NCBI RefSeq assembly: GCF_900156055.1
Contig: NZ_FTMQ01000001.1
Span: 310,001-374,000 of the forward strand
Direction: 5' to 3'
DNA length: 64,000 bases
Source: Rhizobium sp. RU33A
GTDB taxonomy: Bacteria > Pseudomonadota > Alphaproteobacteria > Rhizobiales > Rhizobiaceae
In this document: in pieces, positions 27,819 through 35,696 of the stretch
Layout of the letters: each line of letters begins with the position of its first letter
How positions within the stretch are numbered: the first letter of the stretch is position 1
Translations under genes and position numbers: made by a program
The notes under the pieces: model-generated
Database searches by the model: none
What the model was told of the DNA's origin: nothing
Seen by the model: only the letters and a program-made list of their open reading frames with translations

Positions 27819-27836
27819 GATGTCGCCTGCGACATC
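27819..27836. promoter_or_regulatory. Perfect palindrome between divergent LysE genes
   Basis: GATGTCGC-CT-GCGACATC, an 18-bp perfect palindrome roughly midway between the two divergent exporter starts (27705 and 27973). A likely operator for a dimeric regulator controlling one or both exporters; no regulator gene is adjacent. Confidence 0.5.
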
Positions 27837-27972
27837 GTTGGCTTGGCCGTACCATGACGTCCGCCGTCGTCGCGATCGTGCGTTTCCGGCGGACTTGTCT
27901 CGATGACACGATCTCGTTTGCGGTCGCTGGCGGACACGCATAATCCTGTAGCACCTTTCGGAGAACGCCCCT

Positions 27973-28605
27973 GTGCCCAGCGTCGCCATGCTGCTTGCCT
28001 TTGCCCTGATCTGCCTTGGCATGGTGCTCACGCCGGGGCCGAACATGATCTATCTCGTCTCGCGCTCGATCTGCCAGGGGCCGATGGCGGGCCTCGTTTC
28101 GCTGGCGGGAGTGGCCCTCGGCTTCGTCGTTTATGTGCTGCTGACGGCGCTCGGGATCACGGTCCTGCTGTTTGCCGTCCCCTTCGCCTATGATCTGCTG
28201 AAATTTGCCGGTGCTCTCTATCTGGCCTGGCTGGCCTGGCAGGCGCTGAAGCCCGGCGGCCGCTCGCCCTTCCAGGTCCGCGACCTGCCCGCAGATAGCA
28301 ATCGAAAGCTCTTCCTGATGGGCTTCGTCACCAGCCTGCTGAACCCGAAAGTCGCCGTGCTCTATATCTCGCTGCTGCCGCAATTTATCGATCCCGCTGG
28401 TGGCAGCGTGTTGATGCAGTCCCTGGTGCTCGGCTTCACCCAGGTGGTGATCAGCGTCACGGTCAATGGTTTGATCGCGCTCTCTGCCGGCTCCATCGCC
28501 CTCTTCCTGGCCGGTCGCCCCCTCTGGATGGTCGTCCAGCGCTGGCTCATGGGCACGGTGCTCGCGGCTCTCGCCATCCGCATGGTCACGGAAGCGCAGC
28601 GTTGA
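27973..28605 (+). CDS. LysE family translocator (second of divergent pair)
   Basis: A 210-residue exporter with about six helices: ALICLGMVLTPGPNMIYLVSRSI at the N terminus and GFVTSLLNPKVAVLYISLLPQFI in the middle, which is typical LysE/RhtB. The likely start is the GTG at 27973; an ATG at 27988 is the alternative. It ends only 3 bp from the convergent NIPSNAP gene. Substrate unknown; it is clearly diverged from the neighbouring LysE copy, so not a recent duplication. Confidence 0.87.
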   Translation: MPSVAMLLAFALICLGMVLTPGPNMIYLVSRSICQGPMAGLVSLAGVALGFVVYVLLTALGITVLLFAVPFAYDLLKFAGALYLAWLAWQALKPGGRSPFQVRDLPADSNRKLFLMGFVTSLLNPKVAVLYISLLPQFIDPAGGSVLMQSLVLGFTQVVISVTVNGLIALSAGSIALFLAGRPLWMVVQRWLMGTVLAALAIRMVTEAQR

Positions 28606-28608
28606 CGA

Positions 28609-28911
28609 TCAGAACACTGGCCGCATGAAGCTGCGCTCATAACGCAGGATGCAGCGGGTCTCCTCGGCATAGGCGAATGCTGCCTGGCACTCGGCATCTG
28701 CCGCCATCGCCGCGCGGTAGACCTCATAGGCCGCGAGCGATGGAAAGCTGAACAGCGCAAGCGCGATGTCGTTGGCCCCTTCATGCGGCAGAAAATAGCC
28801 GTGATGGGTGCCGCCCAGCCGATTGACCAGCGGGATCCAGAGGGCCGCATAATGCTCGAATTCCTTGAGCTTGTAGGGATCGATCTCGTAACGCAGGCTG
28901 CAGGTGATCAT
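28609..28911 (-). CDS. NIPSNAP family protein
   Basis: A 100-residue protein starting MITCSLRYEIDPYKLKEFEHYAALWIPLV, a NIPSNAP/dimeric alpha-beta barrel protein, full length for bacterial members. The function is not established. The ATG lies one base beyond the stop of the EamA transporter gene, so the two are translationally coupled, and the Lrp-type regulator is divergent from the pair. A start at 28980 would overlap the transporter by 68 bp and is rejected. Confidence 0.82.
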   Translation of the reverse strand: MITCSLRYEIDPYKLKEFEHYAALWIPLVNRLGGTHHGYFLPHEGANDIALALFSFPSLAAYEVYRAAMAADAECQAAFAYAEETRCILRYERSFMRPVF

Positions 28912-28912
28912 G

Positions 28913-29815
28913 TCAGGCCTTTCGGGTTCCGGGCAGAAGATGTCGTGGAGTGAGGTTGAGGGTCGTGCCCACGGCGGCAAGCAGGATCGCCGCGCCGCCC
29001 AGCGCCTGTCCGGGTGTCAACACATGGCCATAGGCCAGGATATCCACCAGGATGGCGACGACAGGGTAGAGGAAGGAGAGCGTGCCCGTCAGCATGACCG
29101 GGAGCTTCTGGATCGCCGAATAGAGGAAGGCATACATCACCCCGGTGTGCACAACCCCGATGGTCGCCACCATCGCCCAGCTCTGCGGGGAGCTCGGCAG
29201 GGCATTGAAATCGGCGAAGGGCGCGAGGATGACGATACCGGTCAGGACCTGGATGAGGGCGATGACATAGGGTGACGTGCCGCGCAGGCGCCGGGTAACA
29301 AAGGCGGCCACCGCATAGCAGAAGGCGGCCGCAAGCGCGAGCAGGATGCCTGTGAGATATCCCTGGCCCGCATGACCGCTGAGGGATGTTCCGCTCACTG
29401 TCATCGCCAGCATTCCGGCAAAGGCGAGGCCCATCCAGCCGAGTTTGGCGCCGCTCACGCGCTCTCCGAGGAACAGCGCTCCAAGGCCGACGAGCATGAA
29501 GGGCTGAAAATTGTAGACGATCGTGGTCACAGAGATCGAGGCCAGCGGATAGGCCGAAAACAGCAGCAGCCAGTTCATCACCAGCGCCACACCGCCACCG
29601 GCCGCGATCAGGATCCGCTTCGCATCGAGACCTGAACGGGAAAAGACCTTCAGATGAAGGCAGAGCAAGGCGAGAACCGGAGCGCCGATCAGGCAGCGGA
29701 AAAAGACGACGTTGTAGGGGCTTTGGCCCGATTGCAGCACGAACCAGCCGATCGTGCCGGACATGACCATGGCGAGGGTCATGTCGAAAATTCCGCGCTT
29801 GGTGACAGGGTTCAT
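28913..29815 (-). CDS. EamA/DMT family transporter
   Basis: A 300-residue membrane protein with ten predicted helices in two EamA repeats (about residues 10-140 and 150-285). The sequence TIVYNFQPFMLVGLGALFLGERV is typical of drug/metabolite transporters. The substrate is unknown, but pairing with a divergent Lrp/AsnC regulator suggests an amino acid or related metabolite. First gene of a two-gene operon with the NIPSNAP gene. Confidence 0.88.
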   Translation of the reverse strand: MNPVTKRGIFDMTLAMVMSGTIGWFVLQSGQSPYNVVFFRCLIGAPVLALLCLHLKVFSRSGLDAKRILIAAGGGVALVMNWLLLFSAYPLASISVTTIVYNFQPFMLVGLGALFLGERVSGAKLGWMGLAFAGMLAMTVSGTSLSGHAGQGYLTGILLALAAAFCYAVAAFVTRRLRGTSPYVIALIQVLTGIVILAPFADFNALPSSPQSWAMVATIGVVHTGVMYAFLYSAIQKLPVMLTGTLSFLYPVVAILVDILAYGHVLTPGQALGGAAILLAAVGTTLNLTPRHLLPGTRKA

Positions 29816-29866
29816 GGTCGATCTCCGAGTTTGCCGCAGTCTATGCCCGCAACATCGGGATTTCCT

Positions 29867-29904
29867 TTGCCGAAATTAGGTGTAGTCTCGTCTTGGCAGA
29901 ATTA
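29867..29904. promoter_or_regulatory. Imperfect direct repeats between EamA and Lrp genes
   Basis: TTGCCGAAATTA (29867-29878) and TTGGCAGAATTA (29893-29904) match at 9 of 12 positions, start 26 bp apart and sit in the only A/T-rich part of the divergent region. They are a candidate binding site for the adjacent Lrp-family regulator. Confidence 0.4.
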
Positions 29905-29921
29905 AGCGTGAGATATCCGCG

Positions 29922-30380
29922 ATGAATCCTTATTTTTCTCATGTGCTGGATGCGGCTGACCGCAAAATCGTCGACGCCCTTGCGCATGACGCTCGGCTGT
30001 CGCTGAAAGAGCTGGCAGCACACGCCGGTCTGTCCTCGCCCGCCTGTTCCGAGCGTCTGCGCCGCCTGGAGGAGCGTGGTGTTCTCATGGGCTATGCCGC
30101 AGACGTGTCTCTGGAAGCGCTCGGCTATCCGTTGCAGGCCATCATGCGCGTGCGTCCGCTGCCGGGCATGCTGCACATCGTTGAGAAAATCGTTCTGGAA
30201 ACGCCGGAGATCATAGAGTGTGACAAGATCACGGGTGACGACTGCTTCGTCTGCCGCGTGGCCGTGCGCAACATGGCCGATCTCGACCGTGTCCACGACC
30301 GGATCACCGAGAAGGCGCAGACCAATACCGCGATGGTCAAGTCCACGCCCCTCAAGCGGCGCCTGCCGCCGGTCCTGTGA
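29922..30380 (+). CDS. Lrp/AsnC family transcriptional regulator
   Basis: A 152-residue regulator. The N-terminal winged helix contains LDAADRKIVDALAHDARLSLKELAAHAGLSSPACSERLRRLEERG, and the C-terminal RAM domain (about 70-150) contains PLQAIMRVRPLPGM and ECDKITGDDCFVCRVAV. Normal length. It is divergent from the EamA-NIPSNAP operon and most likely controls it in response to an amino acid; this is inferred from position only. Confidence 0.92.
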   Translation: MNPYFSHVLDAADRKIVDALAHDARLSLKELAAHAGLSSPACSERLRRLEERGVLMGYAADVSLEALGYPLQAIMRVRPLPGMLHIVEKIVLETPEIIECDKITGDDCFVCRVAVRNMADLDRVHDRITEKAQTNTAMVKSTPLKRRLPPVL

Positions 30381-30386
30381 AACGCA

Positions 30387-31268
30387 CTAGAAATCAGCCA
30401 TCGGCGACAACATGCTGGGCGTCGGGATGTCGGATGGCTGAAGCCCCCTGACCATCAGGGCGCAGGATCCGTCATACACTCTGGCGTTCCCGCTCCATTC
30501 GAGACGATCGGTCGGGAAGAATACCTCGATACGGTCGTGCTGAACACTCAATGCGCTGCGGATCTCCGACATCGACGGTATCTGGCGGGCGGCGATATCG
30601 AGCATCTGCAATGTGCCGCCATGGAGCTTCCAGGCAAGGATCGCGTCGAAGCCGGGCAAGTCACTCAGCCTGATCTCCGGATCGAGGGCGGCATTGAGCA
30701 GGAACATTTCGGACTGGCGCACAACGGAAAGCTGACGAGAGACAGGCTCCCGATCGGCGAGGATGCTCAAGACAAGCGCAACATCGTCCATATCCTCCAA
30801 GTCGATTTCCCGCGCCTCGGCCTCCGCAGGAACTGTTTGCGTGACCTCTCCGCAGACGCTGAATTGCGGCACAACTCGAAAACTATAGTCGTGATAGAGT
30901 TCCGGCTTGTCGGTCAGAAGAACGCCGGCCTCGAAGCCCTGTTTGTCGGCCCAGGCAAAGGCGCGCTGCATGAGATCGCGATAGATACCTTGCCCGCGAA
31001 ACGCAGGGCGAACGGCACCCGATTGAAACCCAGCCGCTTTGACGACGCGCCCGTTGATGACAAGGGGCATGGAAAACACCGAGAAATTGGCAACGCAACG
31101 GCCAGTGCCGTCGAAATAGCCAAAGGGCATCGAGGACGGATCTGGCCCGCCGAAGCGGCCCTGCAGCCCGATATCGATGCCGAACACGTCCTGCAGCAGG
31201 TCCGCGAGCGCTCGGAAGGCGTTCGGATCTTCGAAGTAGCCTTCCCTGAGCGTCAGCGTTTCCAGCAT
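30387..31268 (-). CDS. GNAT family N-acetyltransferase
   Basis: A 293-residue protein with a GNAT acetyl-CoA motif in its first half (QSGAVRPAFRGQGIYRDLMQRAFAWADKQG, with the R-G-Q-G-I-Y pyrophosphate loop) and a C-terminal extension resembling Eis-like multi-domain GNATs. Substrate unknown. The ATG at 31268 lies 7 bp after the dut stop on the same strand, so it is probably co-transcribed with dut. Confidence 0.83.
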   Translation of the reverse strand: MLETLTLREGYFEDPNAFRALADLLQDVFGIDIGLQGRFGGPDPSSMPFGYFDGTGRCVANFSVFSMPLVINGRVVKAAGFQSGAVRPAFRGQGIYRDLMQRAFAWADKQGFEAGVLLTDKPELYHDYSFRVVPQFSVCGEVTQTVPAEAEAREIDLEDMDDVALVLSILADREPVSRQLSVVRQSEMFLLNAALDPEIRLSDLPGFDAILAWKLHGGTLQMLDIAARQIPSMSEIRSALSVQHDRIEVFFPTDRLEWSGNARVYDGSCALMVRGLQPSDIPTPSMLSPMADF

Positions 31269-31275
31269 TGGATTC

Positions 31276-31752
31276 TTAAACCCCCGTCGATCCGAACCCG
31301 CCGGCACCGCGCGCCGTGTCGCTCGTCTCGGTCACTTCGGTCACGCGCACCTGCGTCACCGGTGCGATAACCATCTGGGCCATGCGCATGCCGCGGGTGA
31401 TGACGAAATTCTCCTGGCCGAGGTTGATCAACAGCACCTTCACCTCGCCGCGGTAATCGCTGTCGATGGTGCCGGGTGTGTTGAGACATGTCACGCCGTT
31501 CTTGAAGGCGAGACCCGAGCGTGGGCGAATCTGGGCTTCGAAGCCTTCAGGGATCTCCATGATGAAGCCGGTCGGCACCAGCGCTCGCGCGCCCGGCGCA
31601 AGCGTTAGTGGCTCCCCATTGGGCACCGCTGCCCTCAGATCCATTCCAGCCGCCCCTGCCGTTTCATAGGCGGGCAGATCAAGCCCTTGCCCATGCGGCA
31701 GGCGCTTGAGGTTGAGCACGGGGCCGAGGATGTCGGAGCGGATGGCAGCCAT
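31276..31752 (-). CDS. dut: Deoxyuridine 5'-triphosphate nucleotidohydrolase
   Basis: A 158-residue trimeric dUTPase that removes dUTP and supplies dUMP. The five family motifs are visible, including AGMDLRAAV (motif 1), [13 protein letters not shown] (motif 2), [19 protein letters not shown] (motif 3), [11 protein letters not shown] (motif 4) and the C-terminal Gly-rich [10 protein letters not shown] (motif 5). It is divergent from prfC, 86 bp away, and followed closely by the GNAT gene. Confidence 0.96.
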   Translation of the reverse strand: MAAIRSDILGPVLNLKRLPHGQGLDLPAYETAGAAGMDLRAAVPNGEPLTLAPGARALVPTGFIMEIPEGFEAQIRPRSGLAFKNGVTCLNTPGTIDSDYRGEVKVLLINLGQENFVITRGMRMAQMVIAPVTQVRVTEVTETSDTARGAGGFGSTGV

Positions 31753-31838
31753 GGCGAGATTCCTTTGTTTGTCGCGCTCAATTGCATATTGGCCGTCGAA
31801 ACGCTAGATAACCGCCCGACCAGAAGGACTCCTGAGAT

Positions 31839-33422
31839 ATGGCTGAAACGCTCGCCGAGGCGGTCTCCCGCCGCCGCACCTTTGCTATTATCGCGCACCC
31901 GGATGCGGGTAAGACGACGCTGACTGAAAAGCTGCTGCTGTTCGGTGGCGCCATCCAGCTTGCCGGTGAAGTCAAGGCGAAGAAGGATCGCATCCAGACC
32001 CGGTCGGACTGGATGAAGATCGAGCGCGAGCGCGGCATTTCGGTCGTGACGTCGGTCATGACCTTCGAATATGAAGGCCATGTCTTCAACATTCTCGATA
32101 CGCCTGGACACGAAGACTTCGCCGACGACACCTATCGCACGCTGACGGCAGTCGATGCGGCCGTCATGGTCATCGACGCCGCCAAGGGCATCGAGCCGCG
32201 AACCTTGAAGCTGTTCGAGGTCTGCCGCATGCGCGATATTCCGATCATCACCTTCATCAACAAGATGGACCGCGAAAGCCGCGACCCCTTCGAGATCCTC
32301 GACGAGGTCGAAGAGAAGCTGGCGCTGGACACGGCACCGATCACCTGGCCCGTCGGCCGTTCCAAGACCTTTTGCGGCTCCTATAATCTGGCCAACAACA
32401 CCTATCGGGGCGGCGATGCCCAGGTCGAGCCGCTCAAGGTCAACGGTCCGCAGAGCGTGGCGGAGAACCTGCCCGAAAACGAGCGCCAGACTTTTATCGA
32501 CGAGCTCGAACTTGCCCGCGAAGCCTGCCGTCCCTTCGATCGCCAGAGCTTCCTCGAAGGCCACATGACGCCTGTCTTCTTCGGCTCGGCACTGCGCAAC
32601 TTCGGTGTCCGCGATCTGATCAATGCGCTGGGTGCCTATGCGCCGCCGCCGCGCGACCAGGTGGCCGATACCCGGACCGTGCATGCCGCCGAAGATAAGA
32701 TGACCGCCTTCGTCTTCAAGATCCAGGCCAACATGGACCCGAACCACCGCGACCGCATCGCCTTTGCCCGTATCTGCTCCGGCAAGCTCGAGCGCGGCAT
32801 GAAGGCGCGCCTCGCCCGCACCGGCAAGCAGATGGGCCTGACGGCGCCGCAGTTCTTCTTCGCCTCCCAGCGCCAGCTGGCGGATACGGCCTATGCCGGT
32901 GATGTCGTCGGTATCCCGAACCACGGCACGCTCCGCATCGGCGACACGCTGACGGAAGGCGAAAATCTCGTATTCCAGGGCGTGCCGAACTTCTCGCCGG
33001 AAATCCTGCGCCGCGTGCGGCTGGAAGATGCGATGAAGGCGAAGAAGCTGAAGGAAGCGCTGCAGCAGATGGCGGAAGAGGGCGTGGTGCAGCTCTTCTC
33101 GCCGGAAGACGGCTCGCCGGCCATCGTCGGCGTCGTCGGTGCGCTGCAGCTCGACGTCCTCAAGGAGCGACTGCAGGGCGAATACGGCCTGCCGGTGTCC
33201 TTCGAAATGTCGCGCTTCTCCGTCTGCCGCTGGATCTCGGCCGAGAACAAGGACGATCTGGAAAAGTTCATGACCCAGCGCCGTGGCGATATCTGCCGGG
33301 ATCTCGACGGCGACCCAGTCTTCATGGCGCAGGACCAGTTCTCGCTGCGCTACGAGTCCGAACGTTACCCCGCGATCAAGATGGTCGCCATCAAGGAGTA
33401 TCACGTCGCCAAGGCGGCGTGA
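31839..33422 (+). CDS. prfC: Peptide chain release factor 3
   Basis: A 527-residue translational GTPase that recycles RF1/RF2 from the ribosome. G1 is AHPDAGKTTLTEKLLL, G3 DTPGHEDFADDTYR and G4 NKMDRESRDPFE; the following domains are of RF3 rather than EF-G type (GDICRDLDGDPVFMAQDQFSLRYESERYP near the C terminus). Length is typical. Single gene; a strong hairpin follows at 33434-33460. Confidence 0.96.
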   Translation: MAETLAEAVSRRRTFAIIAHPDAGKTTLTEKLLLFGGAIQLAGEVKAKKDRIQTRSDWMKIERERGISVVTSVMTFEYEGHVFNILDTPGHEDFADDTYRTLTAVDAAVMVIDAAKGIEPRTLKLFEVCRMRDIPIITFINKMDRESRDPFEILDEVEEKLALDTAPITWPVGRSKTFCGSYNLANNTYRGGDAQVEPLKVNGPQSVAENLPENERQTFIDELELAREACRPFDRQSFLEGHMTPVFFGSALRNFGVRDLINALGAYAPPPRDQVADTRTVHAAEDKMTAFVFKIQANMDPNHRDRIAFARICSGKLERGMKARLARTGKQMGLTAPQFFFASQRQLADTAYAGDVVGIPNHGTLRIGDTLTEGENLVFQGVPNFSPEILRRVRLEDAMKAKKLKEALQQMAEEGVVQLFSPEDGSPAIVGVVGALQLDVLKERLQGEYGLPVSFEMSRFSVCRWISAENKDDLEKFMTQRRGDICRDLDGDPVFMAQDQFSLRYESERYPAIKMVAIKEYHVAKAA

Positions 33423-33433
33423 GTTTGGTCGAG

Positions 33434-33460
33434 GGCGGTGACGGTCGTGCCGTCGCCGCC
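33434..33460. terminator. Hairpin between convergent prfC and HAD genes
   Basis: An 11-bp stem GGCGGTGACGG / CCGTCGCCGCC with one G-U wobble and loop TCGTG, midway in the 46-bp gap between two convergent genes. There is no T run on either strand, so it is a likely but non-canonical termination or RNA-end signal. Confidence 0.5.
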
Positions 33461-33468
33461 GGGTCGGC

Positions 33469-34143
33469 TTATTCTGCCGCCTTGATCCGCAGTCCCTGGG
33501 ATGCGTCGAACTCCACCCTCAGCGTCTCATAGCTCGCAATCGTCGGATGGGACGTCTCCAGCGGATGCGCGTGCGTCGCCGTGATCACGGCGACATCGGC
33601 GCCTGCCGCTTCTCCGGCTCGGACACCGGCCAAGACGTCCTCGAACACCAGGCAGCGCGATGCAGCGAAACCGAGCCGCTGTGCACCGAGTCGGTAACCG
33701 GCCGGGTCCGGCTTGCCGATCTTCACGTCTTCCGCCGTCACGATCTGCAGCGGCTGCGGCAGGCCGGCGGCCCCGATGCGGGCTCGGGCAAGGGCCGATG
33801 GAGCCGAGGTCACGATCGCCCAGCGTTCGGCGGGCAGGCTTTTCAGAAAGTCGATGGCGCCGGGGATCGGCACGATGCCGTCGAGATCCTCGATCTCGCC
33901 GCGCTCCACCTCGAGCGCCTCCTTCACCACATCGATGCCGGGCAGGTTCAGCGCGCTGATGGTGTCGATCCCGCGCTTCCCATGCATGGTGGGCAGGAAG
34001 GTCTCAAGGTCGAGGCCATGCTTGAGGGCCCAGCGGCTCCAGACGCGCTCGGCAGCGGCGATGGAATTGAGCAGCGTTCCGTCCATGTCGAAGAGAAAGC
34101 CATCATAGGAACGGTCGAAAAGCCGGTCAGGCGCGTGATGCAA
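33469..34143 (-). CDS. HAD superfamily sugar-phosphatase-like hydrolase
   Basis: A 224-residue HAD hydrolase: motif I FLFDMDGTLLNSI, motif II AIVTSAPSALAR, the motif III Lys in DVKIGKPDPAGY and motif IV VFEDVLAGVRAGEAAG. It belongs to the beta-phosphoglucomutase/DOG phosphatase group; substrate unknown. No ATG lies near the domain, so I take the TTG at 34143 with AGAGGAGA just upstream. A 345-codon reading to 34503 would run through the divergent TPP riboswitch and is rejected. Confidence 0.82.
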   Translation of the reverse strand: MHHAPDRLFDRSYDGFLFDMDGTLLNSIAAAERVWSRWALKHGLDLETFLPTMHGKRGIDTISALNLPGIDVVKEALEVERGEIEDLDGIVPIPGAIDFLKSLPAERWAIVTSAPSALARARIGAAGLPQPLQIVTAEDVKIGKPDPAGYRLGAQRLGFAASRCLVFEDVLAGVRAGEAAGADVAVITATHAHPLETSHPTIASYETLRVEFDASQGLRIKAAE

Positions 34144-34269
34144 GGCAATCTCCTCTGGTCGTTTGGATATCCCGGCCTCCCTAGCGGCTATGGTCCTCGG
34201 CTGCAAACGCTGAATGGGAATGACGAGAGACCCAGGTGACAGGAACGATGCTGTCGCATAGTCTGACAC

Positions 34270-34355
34270 CTGAGAGACAGGGGCGTCTGGCGCAAGCCGG
34301 GCTGAGAAGCACCCTTTGAACCTGAACCAGATCATGCTGGCGGAGGGAGTCGCTC
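34270..34355 (+). promoter_or_regulatory. TPP riboswitch (THI element)
   Basis: The conserved blocks of the thiamine pyrophosphate aptamer appear in order: GGGC..., GCTGAGA (34301-34307), ACCCTTTGAACCTGAACCAGATCATGCTGGCGGAGGGA in the 34311-34348 region, closed by a short P1 helix (GAC near 34275 with GTC near 34349). It lies upstream of thiD on the same strand, as expected, and binds TPP to repress thiamine biosynthesis. Confidence 0.92.
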
Positions 34356-34390
34356 GGGTGTCGCGCCAGGTGTATCCGCGCTGTGCCCGC

Positions 34391-34417
34391 TGCGTCTCCG
34401 CTGCCTTGGGAGACGCA
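34391..34417 (+). promoter_or_regulatory. thiD: Shine-Dalgarno sequestering hairpin of the thiD riboswitch
   Basis: A perfect 9-bp stem TGCGTCTCC / GGAGACGCA with a 9-nt loop. The GGGAG ribosome binding site of thiD (34408-34412) lies in its right arm and the ATG follows at 34421. There is no T run, so control is translational. The left-arm segment CTCCGC (34396-34401) can instead pair with GCGGAG (34340-34345) inside the aptamer, a natural anti-sequestor. Confidence 0.75.
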
Positions 34418-34420
34418 GAC

Positions 34421-35236
34421 ATGAGATCATCCACCATCCGCAACGTGCTGACCATCGCCGGCTCCGATCCTTCCGGTGGGGCGGGCATCCAGGCCGATCT
34501 CAAGGCCTTTTCGGCCCGCGGTTGCTACGGAATGGCTGTTATCACGGCGCTGACGGCGCAGAACACGACGGGCGTCTCGGCCGTCGTGCCGCTCGATCCC
34601 GGTTTTGTCGCCGAGCAGATCCGCATGGTTTTTGCCGATGTCAGGGTTGATGCAGTGAAGATCGGCATGATCGCCAATGCCGGCATTGCCTCGGCCGTCG
34701 CCGAAGCATTGAAACCTCATCGCGGCATTCCTGTTGTTCTCGATCCCGTCATGATCGCCAAGGGCGGTGCCTCCCTGCTCGATCCGGATGCCGTCGAAGC
34801 CTTGACGTCTGACCTCCTGCCGACCGCCACGCTCCTGACGCCGAACCTGCCGGAGGCGGCAGCCCTGCTCGGTGATCCCGAAGCCTCGGACCGGCGGATC
34901 ATGGAAACCCAGGCCATCAGGCTGACAGCACTCGGACCCCGGGCAGTGTTGCTCAAGGGTGGCCATCTGGCAGGCCCGGAAAGCCCGGATGTGCTGGTTG
35001 CGGATGGTCAGGTGACCTGGTTCGAGGCGGAACGGATCCTAACGCGCAATACGCATGGCACTGGCTGTTCTCTGTCGAGCGCGCTCGCTGCCGAATTGGC
35101 AAAGGGGCTTGAGCCACAAGAGGCTGTGCGTGTTGCCAAAGCCTGGCTGGCGGAGGCCGTCAGGAGTTCTGGCCAGCTGTCGGTTGGCTCAGGACACGGG
35201 CCGGTGCATCACTTCCACGCGCTCTGGCAGGATTAG
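34421..35236 (+). CDS. thiD: Hydroxymethylpyrimidine/phosphomethylpyrimidine kinase
   Basis: A 271-residue ribokinase-fold enzyme that phosphorylates HMP and HMP-P in thiamine synthesis. It shows TIAGSDPSGGAGIQADLKAF at the N terminus and the anion-hole/ATP motif THGTGCSLSSALAAELAKG at the C terminus. The start at 34421 lies directly after the TPP riboswitch expression platform. It stands alone, without other thi genes, so it may mainly salvage pyrimidine. It overlaps the convergent GFA gene by 4 bp. Confidence 0.95.
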   Translation: MRSSTIRNVLTIAGSDPSGGAGIQADLKAFSARGCYGMAVITALTAQNTTGVSAVVPLDPGFVAEQIRMVFADVRVDAVKIGMIANAGIASAVAEALKPHRGIPVVLDPVMIAKGGASLLDPDAVEALTSDLLPTATLLTPNLPEAAALLGDPEASDRRIMETQAIRLTALGPRAVLLKGGHLAGPESPDVLVADGQVTWFEAERILTRNTHGTGCSLSSALAAELAKGLEPQEAVRVAKAWLAEAVRSSGQLSVGSGHGPVHHFHALWQD

Positions 35237-35628
35237 TCGTCCCCGTCCTCCGGACGTTCCTGAAGGGCGAAGACGAAGGGCAGGGCGGATTTGCCGAATG
35301 ACTGATGTGTCGGCGCGAGTGCTCGGCGCTGGTCGATGCAGCCGAGCCGCAAACCGATCTCGCCGTCGGCGCTTTCGCGCCACATCGGCGAACCGCAGTT
35401 GCCGCAGAAGAATTGGTCGCTTGGCCGGCCGCTGTCGCCCATCTTCCGGTAACGCTTGGCCTCGCCGGTAAGAAGCTGAAATCGACCTGGAAGAGAAGCA
35501 ACTGTGACCCTATAAGCTGAGCCCGTCAGCCGCTGGCAATCCGTGCAATGGCATATGCCGACGGCCTGTGGATCGACCTCGGCTTCATAGCGAACTTCGC
35601 CGCATTGGCATGCCCCGGTTACGCGCAT
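35233..35628 (-). CDS. GFA family (glutathione-dependent formaldehyde-activating enzyme-like) protein
   Basis: A 131-residue zinc-binding Mss4-like protein with the Cys pattern of the GFA family: GACQCGEVRYE, ICHCTDCQRLTGSAY and FFCGNCGSPMW. These bind one structural and one catalytic-type zinc. The best-studied member was reported to act on glutathione and formaldehyde, but many paralogues have no known substrate and I make no specific claim. Its end overlaps the thiD end. Confidence 0.85.
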   Translation of the reverse strand: MRVTGACQCGEVRYEAEVDPQAVGICHCTDCQRLTGSAYRVTVASLPGRFQLLTGEAKRYRKMGDSGRPSDQFFCGNCGSPMWRESADGEIGLRLGCIDQRRALAPTHQSFGKSALPFVFALQERPEDGDD

Positions 35629-35640
35629 GTTCCTCTCCGG

Positions 35641-35673
35641 AAAAAGAAAACCCGGCGCTGGAGACGCCGGGTT
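35641..35673 (-). terminator. Rho-independent terminator of the pirin gene
   Basis: Stem AACCCGGCG / CGCCGGGTT with a 7-nt loop, followed on the minus strand by a T-rich tail (TTCTTTTT). It lies 24 bp after the pirin stop and just before the GFA start, so it separates those two genes. Confidence 0.88.
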
Positions 35674-35696
35674 GAAGTGAACTTGACTGCGTGGGG

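Noticed and set aside
31635-33404. A 589-codon minus-strand frame opposite prfC
   Set aside because: Antisense shadow of a clear RF3 gene; low-complexity His/Arg/Asp-rich translation without motifs.
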